Shown here: positions 37,361 through 46,689 of the stretch, piece by piece | Layout of the letters: each line of letters opens with the position of its first letter | Position numbering within the stretch: position 1 is the stretch's first letter | DNA from: JBIQJD01 sp044507695 | GTDB taxonomy: Bacteria; Bacteroidota; Ignavibacteria; Ignavibacteriales; Ignavibacteriaceae | Length of the DNA stretch: 64,000 nt | Direction: 5' to 3' | NCBI GenBank assembly: GCA_044507695.1 | Contig: JBIQJD010000006.1 | Coordinates: 62,001-126,000, forward strand | Made by a program: the position numbers and the translations under genes | The notes under the pieces: model-generated | What the model was told of the DNA's origin: nothing | The model's input: only the letters and a program-made list of their open reading frames with translations | Databases searched by the model: none

Positions 37361-38734
37361 ATGGAAATATTATTTTTAATTATTGGCTTGATTATCGGCG
37401 CTGCGGCTGCCGGGTTTATTTTTCATTTTAAATTTAAAAGCGAAGCAGGCGTTTCAAAATCTCAGTATGAGCAAGTTAATTCACAATTGAATGATTTGAA
37501 AATTGAATTAAGCAAATGGGAGGAGCGGCATAAGCTGCTTGAAGATAATTACAATAAAACTGTTGCCGATCTTTCTTCAGAACGTGAAAAAGTCCTTGAA
37601 TTGAATTCTTTCAATTCATCATTAAAAGAGATAAATCATAATCTTGAAGAAAAATTAAATGAACAAAAAATAGAAATTGAAGAAATGAACCAGAAGCTGA
37701 AAACGGAGTTTGAAAACATTGCAAATAAAATTCTTGAAGAAAAAAGTAAAAAGTTCACAGATCAGAATAAAGTGAATCTGGAGGTTATTCTTACTCCATT
37801 AAAAGATAAAATAAAAGAATTTGAAAAACGTGTTGAGGAAACTTATGATAAAGAAGCACAGCAGAGATCATCTTTAAAAACTGAAATAACAAAATTGTAT
37901 GAATTGAATTTGCAGATGAGTAAGGAAGCAAACAATCTTACTAACGCTTTAAAAGGACAAACAAAAATCCAGGGTAATTGGGGTGAATTGATACTGGAAA
38001 GTATTTTGGAAAAATCAGGATTAGCAAAGGATAGAGAATACTTTGTGCAGGCAAGTTTAACGAATGAAGACGGAAGAAGACTTCAGCCTGATGTTATAAT
38101 TAATCTACCTGAGAATAAATGCCTGATTGTTGATTCCAAATGTTCTCTTACTGCTTATGAGAGATATTGTTCTGCTGAATCAGATGAGGAAAGAATAGTT
38201 GCTCTAAAAGAACATATTAATTCAATAAGAAAACACATTAAAGGATTGGGAGAAAAAAATTATCACAATCTTTACCAGATTAAAAGTCTGGATTTTGTTT
38301 TAATGTTTCTTCCTATTGAACCGGCTTTTGGCTTAGCTGTTCAGCATGAATCTGGTTTGTTTAACGAAGCATTTGAGAAAAATATTGTAATTGTAAGCCC
38401 TTCAACTTTGCTTGCCACATTAAGAACTATTGCAAGTATATGGCGGCAGGAAAAACAAAACAAGAACGCCATTGAGATTGCGCGTGTTGGCGGCGCATTG
38501 TATGATAAGTTTAAATTATTTGTTGATGATCTGATTGATATTGGAAATAAGCTTGATGGCACAAAACGCTCTTATGAAGATGCAATGAAGAAATTATATT
38601 CAGGGGCAGCAAATCTTATAAGCAGAGCTGAGAAGTTGAAAACATTGGGAGCTAAAACTACAAAATCAATTCAGCAGAATTTGATTGACAGAGCAGATCA
38701 TGATCAGAATGATGAATTAAATCTATTACAATAA
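37361..38734 (+). CDS. rmuC: RmuC-family DNA recombination protein
   Basis: A 457-residue protein with a single N-terminal membrane anchor (about 2-22), a long coiled coil to about residue 190, and the RmuC nuclease-like domain (about 210-400) with GNWGELILESILEKSGL and VIINLPENKCLIVDSKCSLTAYE, where the aspartate/lysine pair (IVDSK) mirrors a PD-(D/E)XK active site. RmuC limits inversion at short repeats and restricts foreign DNA in some bacteria. It ends 19 nt before the next methyltransferase. Confidence 0.9.
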   Translation: MEILFLIIGLIIGAAAAGFIFHFKFKSEAGVSKSQYEQVNSQLNDLKIELSKWEERHKLLEDNYNKTVADLSSEREKVLELNSFNSSLKEINHNLEEKLNEQKIEIEEMNQKLKTEFENIANKILEEKSKKFTDQNKVNLEVILTPLKDKIKEFEKRVEETYDKEAQQRSSLKTEITKLYELNLQMSKEANNLTNALKGQTKIQGNWGELILESILEKSGLAKDREYFVQASLTNEDGRRLQPDVIINLPENKCLIVDSKCSLTAYERYCSAESDEERIVALKEHINSIRKHIKGLGEKNYHNLYQIKSLDFVLMFLPIEPAFGLAVQHESGLFNEAFEKNIVIVSPSTLLATLRTIASIWRQEKQNKNAIEIARVGGALYDKFKLFVDDLIDIGNKLDGTKRSYEDAMKKLYSGAANLISRAEKLKTLGAKTTKSIQQNLIDRADHDQNDELNLLQ

Positions 38735-38753
38735 AAAACTTTGTGCAGATTTT

Positions 38754-39554
38754 ATGAACAAATATATTGATGCAAATAGAAAAATCTGGGATGATAGAGT
38801 GGCTATTCATTCAAAATCTGATTTTTATGATTTAAAATCTTTTAAAGAAGGAAAATCCTCCCTTAACTTCATTGAACTTAATGAACTTGGCGATATAAAA
38901 GGCAAATCTGTACTCCATCTTCAATGCCATTTTGGGATGGATACACTCTCACTGGCCAGGCTTGGCGCAAGCGTAACCGGAGTTGATTTTTCATCAGAAG
39001 CAATAAATTTAGCAGCACAATTAAATAATGAATTAAATCTTAACGCGGAATTTATCTGCTCAGATGTTTATAATCTGGGAGATCATCTTCAAAAAAAATT
39101 TGATATTGTATTTACTTCTTACGGGGTAATTGGCTGGCTTCCTGATCTGGAGAAATGGGCAGAACTAATCTCTTATTATTTAAATCCCGACGGAACTTTT
39201 TTAATAGTTGAATTTCATCCGGTACTATGGATGCTTGATGATAATTTTGAACAGCTAAAATATTCATACTTTAATAATGAAATAATTGAAACGGAAGTTA
39301 AAGGAACTTACGCAGATAGAGATGCAGATATCAGCGGAATAGAATATGGCTGGAATCATTCACTATCAGAAATTATATCGTCTCTATTAAAGAATGGATT
39401 AGAAGTTATTTCGTTTAATGAATTTCCCTTCAGTGTTTACAATTGTTTTGCAAAAATGATTCAGGGAGAAGATGGTTTCTGGCGGTTTAAGAATCTGGAA
39501 AATAAACTGCCGCTGATGTTCTCTTTAAAGTGCAGAAAAAATAATCAAGTTTAA
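38754..39554 (+). CDS. Class I SAM-dependent methyltransferase
   Basis: A 266-residue Methyltransf_25/11-type enzyme: VLHLQCHFGMDTLSLARLGA is motif I, VTGVDFSSEAI is motif II and FDIVFTSYGVIGWLPD plus LNPDGTFLIVEFHP follow. The CHFGMDTLSLARLGA variant of motif I occurs in a subfamily of small-molecule methyltransferases. The acceptor is unknown. It follows rmuC by 19 nt and ends at a bidirectional terminator. Confidence 0.8.
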   Translation: MNKYIDANRKIWDDRVAIHSKSDFYDLKSFKEGKSSLNFIELNELGDIKGKSVLHLQCHFGMDTLSLARLGASVTGVDFSSEAINLAAQLNNELNLNAEFICSDVYNLGDHLQKKFDIVFTSYGVIGWLPDLEKWAELISYYLNPDGTFLIVEFHPVLWMLDDNFEQLKYSYFNNEIIETEVKGTYADRDADISGIEYGWNHSLSEIISSLLKNGLEVISFNEFPFSVYNCFAKMIQGEDGFWRFKNLENKLPLMFSLKCRKNNQV

Positions 39555-39559
39555 AAAAC

Positions 39560-39589
39560 AAAAGGCTGTCTTTTGCGGGACAGCCTTTT
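39560..39589. terminator. Bidirectional terminator between a methyltransferase and an outer-membrane protein gene
   Basis: An 11-bp stem (39560-39570 with 39579-39589) with an 8-nt loop lies between two convergent genes. A-rich sequence on one side and T-rich sequence on the other let it serve both strands. Confidence 0.75.
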
Positions 39590-39608
39590 CCATTTTAAAG
39601 TGATAGTT

Positions 39609-40145
39609 TTATAAAGCCAATTTTCCACCGGCACGCAAAGCTATATGATTTGCATCGCTAATTACATTAAACGCACCTGAAAAATCCAGAAGGAAATTTG
39701 GACTAACAGGAACTTCATAACCAGCACCAATTACAAATGTGAACTCAGTACTGCTTTCTGAACCACCTCCGAATGTCATACCGCCAAAAGAAAAAGTTGG
39801 AATTTCAGTAGACATAATTGTTAAACCTAACTGCCCTAAACCGTAAAATCCAACGCCGGGCATAAAGTAATATTTAACACCTGCTAAAATAGGTACAGCA
39901 GAAAAGCTGACTTCATCAACATCCGTTCCCCAAGTAATATAACCGATGTTTCCAACCCCTGTTAATTGAGGTAAGAAGCTCATTTCAAATGCCGCAGTTC
40001 CGCCGAAGCCTGTATTTGCTGCATCACCAAAATCTCCAATTGGCAATGATACAACAACACCGGCGCCAACCGCCATATTACCCTGTGCGTTTGATGTTCC
40101 CATCAAAGATAAAACGATCACTATACATAGTAACCATGATTTCAT
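39609..40145 (-). CDS. Small outer-membrane beta-barrel protein
   Basis: The protein has 178 residues: signal peptide with LMGTSNAQG cleavage region at about 14-21, then alternating aromatic/small residues in strands typical of an eight-stranded barrel (GGTAAFEMSFLPQLTGVGNIGYITWG, VGFYGLGQLGLTIM, FTFVIGAGYEVPVS), ending in a short GKLAL. It is placed in the OmpX/OmpA-like class of small barrels. A GGGAGG ribosome site precedes the ATG. Function unknown. Confidence 0.75.
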   Translation of the reverse strand: MKSWLLCIVIVLSLMGTSNAQGNMAVGAGVVVSLPIGDFGDAANTGFGGTAAFEMSFLPQLTGVGNIGYITWGTDVDEVSFSAVPILAGVKYYFMPGVGFYGLGQLGLTIMSTEIPTFSFGGMTFGGGSESSTEFTFVIGAGYEVPVSPNFLLDFSGAFNVISDANHIALRAGGKLAL

Positions 40146-40359
40146 TAAATGAACCTCCCATATGAAATAATTATGTTAAAGAACAAACGAAAAGTAATAA
40201 GAATTTTAATGAATAAACCAAAATTCTTATCACACCAAAATAAATAATTTTTGTTAAGGAAATAAATAGCGGGAATCCAACATTCTGATATTAAAATTCA
40301 AAATTATTATTAAGCTGATACTTCAGAAAAAAATCAAAATAAAAATCTGTAATTCACAC

Positions 40360-40824
40360 TCAGCTTCCGGCTTTTAATATTTCATCAAATTCATTTTTCT
40401 CAACGGGCATTACTGAAAGCCTGCTTCCTTTTTGAATAAGCTTCATGTTTTTCAATTTTGGATTAGCTTTAATTTTCTGTAATGTAACAGGATTTTTTAA
40501 TTTCTTTACAAATTTAATATCAACCATAAACCATATTGGATTATCAGGTTTTGCTGATGGAAAGAAATGTTTATCATCAGGATCAAACTGGGTATGATCT
40601 GCATAAGCTTCTTTTACAACTTCACACACACCAACAACTGCTGTTGGCTCTGTGCTGCTGTGATAAAATAAAACCTGGTCACCTTTTTTCATTTCTTTCA
40701 TAAAATTTCTTGCCTGGTAGTTTCTAACTCCATCCCAATGAGTTGTTTTATTTTTACTTTTTTCAAGGTCATCAATTGAAAATTCAGAAGGTTCTGATTT
40801 TAGAAGCCAGTATTTTTTTGCCAT
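40360..40824 (-). CDS. EVE-domain protein
   Basis: A 154-residue protein that is almost entirely an EVE domain (KYWLLKSEPSEFSIDDL at the start; HWDGVRNYQARNFMKEM and DQVLFYHSS in the middle; FMVDIKFVKKLKNPVTL later). EVE belongs to the PUA-like fold; relatives bind modified bases in DNA or RNA and are found in defence and RNA-modification contexts. It stands alone, with no restriction or nuclease gene beside it. Confidence 0.85.
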   Translation of the reverse strand: MAKKYWLLKSEPSEFSIDDLEKSKNKTTHWDGVRNYQARNFMKEMKKGDQVLFYHSSTEPTAVVGVCEVVKEAYADHTQFDPDDKHFFPSAKPDNPIWFMVDIKFVKKLKNPVTLQKIKANPKLKNMKLIQKGSRLSVMPVEKNEFDEILKAGS

Positions 40825-40944
40825 ATCATTTCCTTTCTAAATTATTAATTCTGTAATTAAAGGTGATTTTAAAATCCATCCGTACTTAATAAATTGATAT
40901 TCATACACAGCGTGAATATATTGGCGTACAAGGAAAACATAAAC

Positions 40945-41595
40945 ATGATAAAATATTTTTTACTCTTTCTGATATTTATCACCGCTGCCGATGCACAAAC
41001 TGAAGGCTCGTTTCAGATTGCACGCTTAAAGTATAACGGCGGCGGTGATTGGTATAATGATCCTTCTGCAGAAGTTAATCTGCTTAAGTTCATCAGCAAG
41101 AATACAAATATATTGGTTAAGCCGGAATATGTTTTTGTTGATCTTTCAACAGATGAAATTTTTGCTTATCCGTTTTTGTTTATTACCGGGCACGGAAATA
41201 TCGTCTTCTCACAGCAGGAAGCTGCGCGGCTGAGAAAGTATCTTGAGAACGGCGGCTTCCTTTATATTGATGATGATTATGGACTTGATAAAGCTGTGCG
41301 GAGAGAAATGAAAAAAATATTTCCTCAAAACGAATTTGTTGAACTTCCTTTCAGTCATCCAATTTATAATGCAGTATATAAATTTGATGGGCCGCCAAAA
41401 ACACATAAGCATGATGAAAAGGCTCCGCGCGGCTTTGGAATTTTTTTAGAAGATCGTCTTGCTGTTTATTACACTGTTGAATCGAATCCGAGTGACGGCT
41501 GGGCAGATAAAGAAGTTCATAATGATCCTGAAAATAAAAGGGAAGAAGCACTTAAATTTGGAACTAATATTATCGTTTTTGTGTTAACGCAGTAG
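40945..41595 (+). CDS. DUF4159 protein
   Basis: The protein has 216 residues from ATG 40945; an in-frame ATG at 40894 would place 17 residues before the signal peptide, and AAGGA at 40930-40934 supports the later start. A signal peptide (IKYFLLFLIFITAADA) precedes a DUF4159 domain: FQIARLKYNGGGDWYNDPSAEVN, PFLFITGHGNIVFS, and RKYLENGGFLYIDDDYG, resembling a glutamine-amidotransferase-like fold. It ends 15 nt before the DUF4175 gene, a common partner. Its role in the envelope complex is unknown. Confidence 0.8.
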   Translation: MIKYFLLFLIFITAADAQTEGSFQIARLKYNGGGDWYNDPSAEVNLLKFISKNTNILVKPEYVFVDLSTDEIFAYPFLFITGHGNIVFSQQEAARLRKYLENGGFLYIDDDYGLDKAVRREMKKIFPQNEFVELPFSHPIYNAVYKFDGPPKTHKHDEKAPRGFGIFLEDRLAVYYTVESNPSDGWADKEVHNDPENKREEALKFGTNIIVFVLTQ

Positions 41596-41610
41596 TCAAA
41601 TGGAATCAGG

Positions 41611-44600
41611 ATGAGTAAAGATTCAAATTATTATAAGGAAATAATTGGCAGGCTGAATAATCTTACCAAACGGGAATATCTGTTTTATGCTTCAATCGGT
41701 ATTCAGATTTTTTTAATCATAATTTTTTCCCTCTTTACTTCATTTGTAATTGTTGAATCACTCGGACATTTTTCTTCTCCGGTAAGAACTGTTTTGTTTT
41801 TTCTCTTCATTTTGATTTCAGTAAGTACGCTGTTTTTCTTTTTTGTAAGACCGTTGGCAAAATATTTTAATATTATTCCATCAAAAGATCCATTTAAAGC
41901 AGCAAAGAAAGTTGGGAACAATTATCCCGCAATAAAAGATGATCTGTTAAACGCAATGCAGCTTGTAGCATTTGAAACTTCAGGAAAGCAATATTCTCCG
42001 TTGTTAATAGATGCTGCATTTAGCCAGGTTTATCAAAAAACTCAAAGTATAAAATTTGAAAAGATTATTTCATTTAAAAAATCAAAAGAACTTCTGCTAT
42101 ATACTTTTGCAGTTATCGTTTTCTGTTTCACATTAAATTTATTTTTCCCGGGACTCTCCGCAGCTGCCAATAGACTTGTAAATTTTGATAAGGAGTTTAT
42201 TCCTCCTGCCAAATTTAATTTTATTATTCATCCCGGCAATACAGAAATAACAAAAGGTGATGATGTTTTTATATCAGTAAAAGTTGAAGGTTCTGTTCCG
42301 GCAAATGTTTTTCTTGCAGTTAAGAATGAAGAACAATCAGAATTTGAATTTAAAGAGTTGAGAAGAGATTCAACAGGTAATTTTACTTTAAACATAACGG
42401 CAATAAGAAGCTCTTTAAAATATTATGCCAAAGCTGAAGACGTTACGAGTGAGGAGTATACAATCAATGTAATTGATCGTCCGGTAATCAAAACTTTTAA
42501 TCTTACAATTAATGCTCCGGCATATTCGGGAATTCTGCCTGTGGAACAAAAGGATAACGGAAATATCACATCATTAAAAGGGAGTACTGTTGAAGTAAAT
42601 CTTAACTCTACAAAAAGATTAAAAACTGCTGAGATTATTTTTGATGATACATCAATTGTTAAACTGAATGTTCAGGATGAAAAAGCATCCGGCAAATTCA
42701 GAATAATGAAGGATAATAATTATTATATAAGACTAACCGATGATGCAGGAAATAATAATTTATCTCCTATTACCTATTCAATAAAAATATTAAATGATGC
42801 TTATCCGGCTATTGAATTAATTAATCCGGATAATGATGTCAATCTTGCAAATGATAACCGCGTTCCTGTATTGGTTAGAATTTCTGATGATTACGGTTTT
42901 TCAAAACTTGTTCTGAAATACCGTCTCACACATTCAAGGTATGAGCCTGCCCGGGAAGATTACACATCAATTGAGCTTCCGCTTGAAAAAAAAGCGCTTG
43001 AGACAGAAGTAAACTATGTTTGGAATTTAACCAAGTTAAGTCTGGCTGTAGAAGATGTTGTTGAGTTTTATCTTGAAGTCTTTGATAACGATATTATTAG
43101 CGGACCAAAATCAACTAAAACGCCTTCGCTTAATGTAAGAGTTCCCTCGCTTGATGAAATTTTAGCAAAAGCAGATGATGTTCATCGTGATGCTGAAATT
43201 GATTTGAAGGAAACCTTAAAGGAAGCTGAAGAACTGAAAAAGTCTCTGGAAAAGATTGATCAGGAACTGAAGAAAGATCAGCGGGAAATTTCCTGGGAAG
43301 AAAAAGAAAAAATTGAACAGGCGCTCGATCAATTTGAACAGCTTCAGCAGAAGGTTGAAAACATACAGAGCGAGCTGAATAAAATGCAGCAGGATTTGCA
43401 AAAAAATAATCTTCTCTCAGAGGAAACACTTGAAAAATATATGGAGCTTCAGAATTTGATGGATCAGCTTTCAAGTGAAGAAATGAAAAAAGCAATGGAA
43501 CAGATGAGAAATGTACTGCAGAATCTTAATCGCAGCCAGGTTCAGCAGCAGATGGAAAATATGAAGATTGATGAAGAGGCATTTCAAAAAAGTATTGAGA
43601 GAACACTAAATCTTTTAAAGCGGATTCAGATTGAACAGAAAGTTGATGAACTTCTTAGACGATCCGAAGAACTAACAAAAGAGCAGCAGGAACTGCAGAA
43701 TGAAACTAAAGAGGAGAATCCGGATGATAAGACTAACCGGGACAGACTTTCTGAAAAGCAGGATGAAATAACAGATCAGCTTGAAAAATTCAAAAATGAA
43801 ATGGAAGAACTTGCTCAAAAAATGGATGAGTTGAAAGATCTTCCCAAAGAAGAACTTGATAAAATCAGAGAGGAATTTGAGAAACAGCAGAATGAGCAAA
43901 AATCTGAACAAGCTTCACAGCAGATTCAGCAAAACCAAATGCAGCAGGCACAGCAGAACCAGCAGCAGCTTTCACAGAATATGAAGCAAATGCAAAATAT
44001 GATGGAGCAGCTCCAGCAATCAATGCAGCAGGCTAATCAAATTCAAACATTTACTGATATGATGAAGATAATGGATAACATTTTAACATTATCCAAACAG
44101 CAGGAAGCGCTGAAAAACGAATCACAAAACATGGAACCGAATTCACCAAGAAATAATGAGAATGCACAGAAGCAGAATAATCTGCAAAGGAGTCTGGATA
44201 ATATTCTTCAGCAGATGAGTGAATTATCCCAAAAAACTTTTGCAATCTCTCCGGAAATGGGAAAAGCATTGGGTGATGCCAAACGTGAAATGCAGCGTTC
44301 AACGCAGGCTCTGCAAAACAGGAATGCTCCGATGGCAGCAATGAGCCAGGGTGAATCAATGGAATCATTAAATGCCGCAGCAACATTAATGAAAGGTTCA
44401 ATGGAATCAATGATGCAGGGAGGTGGTCAGGGCGGAATGATGTCTTTAATGCAGCAGCTGCAGCAATTAGGGCAGCAGCAAATGGGATTAAATAATTTAA
44501 CACAGCAGCTTCGGCAGGGTCAGCAAGGTAAACTTTCACAGCAGCAAATGGCTGAACTTCAGCGGCTTGCACAACAGCAGGAATTAATTCGTAAATCAAT

Positions 44601-44997
44601 TGAACAGTTGAACAGGGAAGCAAGAGAATCCGGAAAATCAAAAAGCCTGCCGGGCAATCTTGAAAATATTGCAAAAGAAATGCAGGAAGTTATTACAAAC
44701 ATGAGAACTGAAAAACTTGATGATGAACTAATCCAAAAACAGGAGAGAATTTTATCACGCATGCTTGATGCGCAGCGCTCAATAAATGAACGTGATTTTG
44801 AAAAGCAAAGAGAATCAAACACCGGTGAAAATATTGTACGCCAATCTCCGGCAGAATTGAATTTGAATTCTGATAAAGGAAAAAATTTAATTAAAGATGA
44901 ATTAAACCGCGCTGTTCAGGAAGGTTACTCAAAAGATTATGAGGAACTTATAAGAAAATATTTTGAAGCGCTTCAAAAAGAAAATCTTAAAAATTAA
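41611..44997 (+). CDS. DUF4175-type giant membrane-anchored coiled-coil protein
   Basis: A protein of 1128 residues. Two or three N-terminal membrane helices (about 23-45, 53-75 and 145-165) are followed by an Ig-like beta-rich region (about 195-500) and a very long coiled coil from about 510, with stretches of low-complexity Q/M/N/E residues (for example 780-960) and a final helical tail ending KYFEALQKENLKN. The opening and domain order match DUF4175. These proteins occur next to DUF4159 and BatA-type vWA proteins and are thought to form envelope scaffolds; no activity is established. It starts 15 nt after DUF4159. Confidence 0.8.
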   Translation: MSKDSNYYKEIIGRLNNLTKREYLFYASIGIQIFLIIIFSLFTSFVIVESLGHFSSPVRTVLFFLFILISVSTLFFFFVRPLAKYFNIIPSKDPFKAAKKVGNNYPAIKDDLLNAMQLVAFETSGKQYSPLLIDAAFSQVYQKTQSIKFEKIISFKKSKELLLYTFAVIVFCFTLNLFFPGLSAAANRLVNFDKEFIPPAKFNFIIHPGNTEITKGDDVFISVKVEGSVPANVFLAVKNEEQSEFEFKELRRDSTGNFTLNITAIRSSLKYYAKAEDVTSEEYTINVIDRPVIKTFNLTINAPAYSGILPVEQKDNGNITSLKGSTVEVNLNSTKRLKTAEIIFDDTSIVKLNVQDEKASGKFRIMKDNNYYIRLTDDAGNNNLSPITYSIKILNDAYPAIELINPDNDVNLANDNRVPVLVRISDDYGFSKLVLKYRLTHSRYEPAREDYTSIELPLEKKALETEVNYVWNLTKLSLAVEDVVEFYLEVFDNDIISGPKSTKTPSLNVRVPSLDEILAKADDVHRDAEIDLKETLKEAEELKKSLEKIDQELKKDQREISWEEKEKIEQALDQFEQLQQKVENIQSELNKMQQDLQKNNLLSEETLEKYMELQNLMDQLSSEEMKKAMEQMRNVLQNLNRSQVQQQMENMKIDEEAFQKSIERTLNLLKRIQIEQKVDELLRRSEELTKEQQELQNETKEENPDDKTNRDRLSEKQDEITDQLEKFKNEMEELAQKMDELKDLPKEELDKIREEFEKQQNEQKSEQASQQIQQNQMQQAQQNQQQLSQNMKQMQNMMEQLQQSMQQANQIQTFTDMMKIMDNILTLSKQQEALKNESQNMEPNSPRNNENAQKQNNLQRSLDNILQQMSELSQKTFAISPEMGKALGDAKREMQRSTQALQNRNAPMAAMSQGESMESLNAAATLMKGSMESMMQGGGQGGMMSLMQQLQQLGQQQMGLNNLTQQLRQGQQGKLSQQQMAELQRLAQQQELIRKSIEQLNREARESGKSKSLPGNLENIAKEMQEVITNMRTEKLDDELIQKQERILSRMLDAQRSINERDFEKQRESNTGENIVRQSPAELNLNSDKGKNLIKDELNRAVQEGYSKDYEELIRKYFEALQKENLKN

Positions 44998-44999
44998 AA

Positions 45000-45023
45000 C
45001 TGCCTCTTGAAATATTGAGGCAG
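45000..45023 (-). terminator. Hairpin after the 29-residue lipoprotein gene
   Basis: A 7-bp stem (45000-45006 with 45017-45023) is followed on the minus strand by TTTTAATTTTT, a typical U-tract. It sits 16 nt after the stop of the small lipoprotein gene and thus supports that gene. Confidence 0.6.
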
Positions 45024-45039
45024 CTTAAAAAAATGGGAA

Positions 45040-45129
45040 TCAGCAATATAAACCGCAATCTTCCCAGCAGCCTGCAAGTGAAAGAAGAAGAACCAGAACG
45101 ATCAATCTGAGAATAGTTAACCTGTCCAT
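45040..45129 (-). CDS. Tiny lipoprotein, 29 residues
   Basis: The frame encodes DRLTILRLIVLVLLLSLAGC followed by nine residues (WEDCGLYC). It has a textbook lipobox LAGC (lipidated Cys21) and an excellent AAGGAGA ribosome site 4 nt before ATG (45134-45140), plus a terminator behind it. The mature peptide of nine residues holds two further cysteines. It is too short for standard gene callers. Function unknown; it may be a lysis-protein-like or signalling lipopeptide. Confidence 0.65.
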   Translation of the reverse strand: MDRLTILRLIVLVLLLSLAGCWEDCGLYC

Positions 45130-45484
45130 ACGATCTCCTTTTTTTAAGTGATGAAGTAATTTAGCTTACGGTAAATTTATTTACAACAAGAAACTGCACA
45201 GTTTAATTTTTCTTCTGCAATCAGCATTTTCTTATTTTGAGATTTTACTTTATTCACAAAAAGCTTATATTTTCAAAGTCTTTTATTGAGTTGAAACACA
45301 ATGTAAGGTTTCACCAAATTAAAAAATGTGCGTTTATTGGCTTTTACCGCTTTCAATTAATTCATAAAAATTAAAAAGGGAGAAATGATATAAAAGGTTA
45401 AGAAAAATCAGAATTGTGTTAACTGATATTAAATTAAAACTTCTAACTCGATAAAATTCAGAAACTGATGAATTAGGAAAGATC
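45130..45484. other. Gene-free AT-rich region
   Basis: No credible reading frame, RNA or repeat was seen in these 355 nt. It separates the divergent small lipoprotein gene from the signalling operon and should hold both promoters. AGGAAAG at 45474-45480 is a ribosome site for the TTG start at 45485. Confidence 0.4.
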
Positions 45485-46687
45485 TTGAAGAAAAAATCAG
45501 AACGGGAAAATCTGCAGGCACATTCTGACCAGATTATAAAATTATTATTCAGTGCATCATCTAATCTGGTTTTCATTTTAGATGAAAGCGGTATTTTTGT
45601 TAATGTTAATAACGGCGCATTAATGCTGGATTATTCAAAAGAAGAATTACTCGGCAGGCATTTTCTCGATTTTATTTCCTTTAAAAATAAAGCAGCAACT
45701 TCGGCATCGTTCCGGGAAATTCTACTTTCAAGAAATCTGCATACTTTTGAATGTATAATGATAAGCCGGACAGGAAGAGAAATTAATTTTGAAATTAATG
45801 CGCGCTCAATAATTAGTGAAAATAAAATTGTTGGGATGGTTGGCATTGCAGCAGATGTTACAAAACGAAAAAATTACGAAAACACAATAAACGAACTGAA
45901 CTATAAATTGATGGAAGCAAACCGGCTTCTTTCAATTGAACGATCAAGATCCAATCAAAGAAAAGCAATACTTGAAGAGTTGAATAATTTAAGGAGTGAA
46001 TTCATTTCAAATATTTCTCATGAATTAAGAACCCCGTTGGCATCAATAATAGGTTTCTCTGAAACAATTGCTTCCGATCCGCAAATGCCGCTTGAAACAA
46101 GAAATGAATTTAATGAGATAATTCTTAAAGAAGGAAAAAGATTAGCTAAACTTATAAATGATATTCTTGATCTTTCAAAAATTGAGAGCGGTGAAGTTGA
46201 ATTAATTAAGACAGAATTTGATGTAATTTCCGCTTTAAATGAAGTTATTGATTCTTACCAGAAACAGATTACATCTAAAAAATTAAGACTTACACTTGAT
46301 ATTCCTCCGGAAGAAATTTTGATAAATGCTGACAGGGAAAAAATATCAAGAGTGTTTAGTGAACTGTTAAGCAATGCAATTAAATTCACTAACGAACACG
46401 GAAGGATAGCTGTAGTAGCGCAAAATCTTTACAGGGAATTTGAAGTAATAATCAGCGATACAGGCGCTGGAATTCCGGAGAAAGATCTTTCGTACGTTTT
46501 TCAAAAATTTTTCAGGGTTAGCAGGCCCGGAACAGAGATTCCAGGAACGGGACTGGGCTTGGTATTTGTGAAACAAATAGTAGATTTGCATAAGGGTTTT
46601 GTTTCTGTTCAAAGTGAAATTAATAAAGGAACCTCCTTTATTATAAAACTGCCGAAAAATATAAAATCAAACAAAAGTAAAGGATAA
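45485..46687 (+). CDS. PAS-domain sensor histidine kinase
   Basis: A 400-residue protein with no membrane helix, so cytoplasmic. A PAS domain (about 20-125, LVFILDESGIFVNVNNGAL) is followed by a short coiled coil and the kinase core: phospho-acceptor H179 in SEFISNISHELRTP, N-box ELLSNAIKFT, G boxes ISDTGAGIPEKD and GTGLGLVFVKQIV. The start is TTG at 45485 with AGGAAAG in front. The gene is directly followed, 2 nt later, by a sigma-54 activator, its probable partner. Confidence 0.88.
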   Translation: MKKKSERENLQAHSDQIIKLLFSASSNLVFILDESGIFVNVNNGALMLDYSKEELLGRHFLDFISFKNKAATSASFREILLSRNLHTFECIMISRTGREINFEINARSIISENKIVGMVGIAADVTKRKNYENTINELNYKLMEANRLLSIERSRSNQRKAILEELNNLRSEFISNISHELRTPLASIIGFSETIASDPQMPLETRNEFNEIILKEGKRLAKLINDILDLSKIESGEVELIKTEFDVISALNEVIDSYQKQITSKKLRLTLDIPPEEILINADREKISRVFSELLSNAIKFTNEHGRIAVVAQNLYREFEVIISDTGAGIPEKDLSYVFQKFFRVSRPGTEIPGTGLGLVFVKQIVDLHKGFVSVQSEINKGTSFIIKLPKNIKSNKSKG

Positions 46688-46689
46688 AC

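Noticed and set aside
40360..40824. EVE protein as part of a defence island
   Set aside because: No restriction, nuclease or other defence gene lies beside it; the nearby HEPN remnant is 8 kb away.
43130..44674. Long minus-strand frames opposite the DUF4175 gene
   Set aside because: They arise from the low-complexity Q/E/K codons of the coiled coil read in reverse; the encoded residues show Leu/Phe bias without domains.
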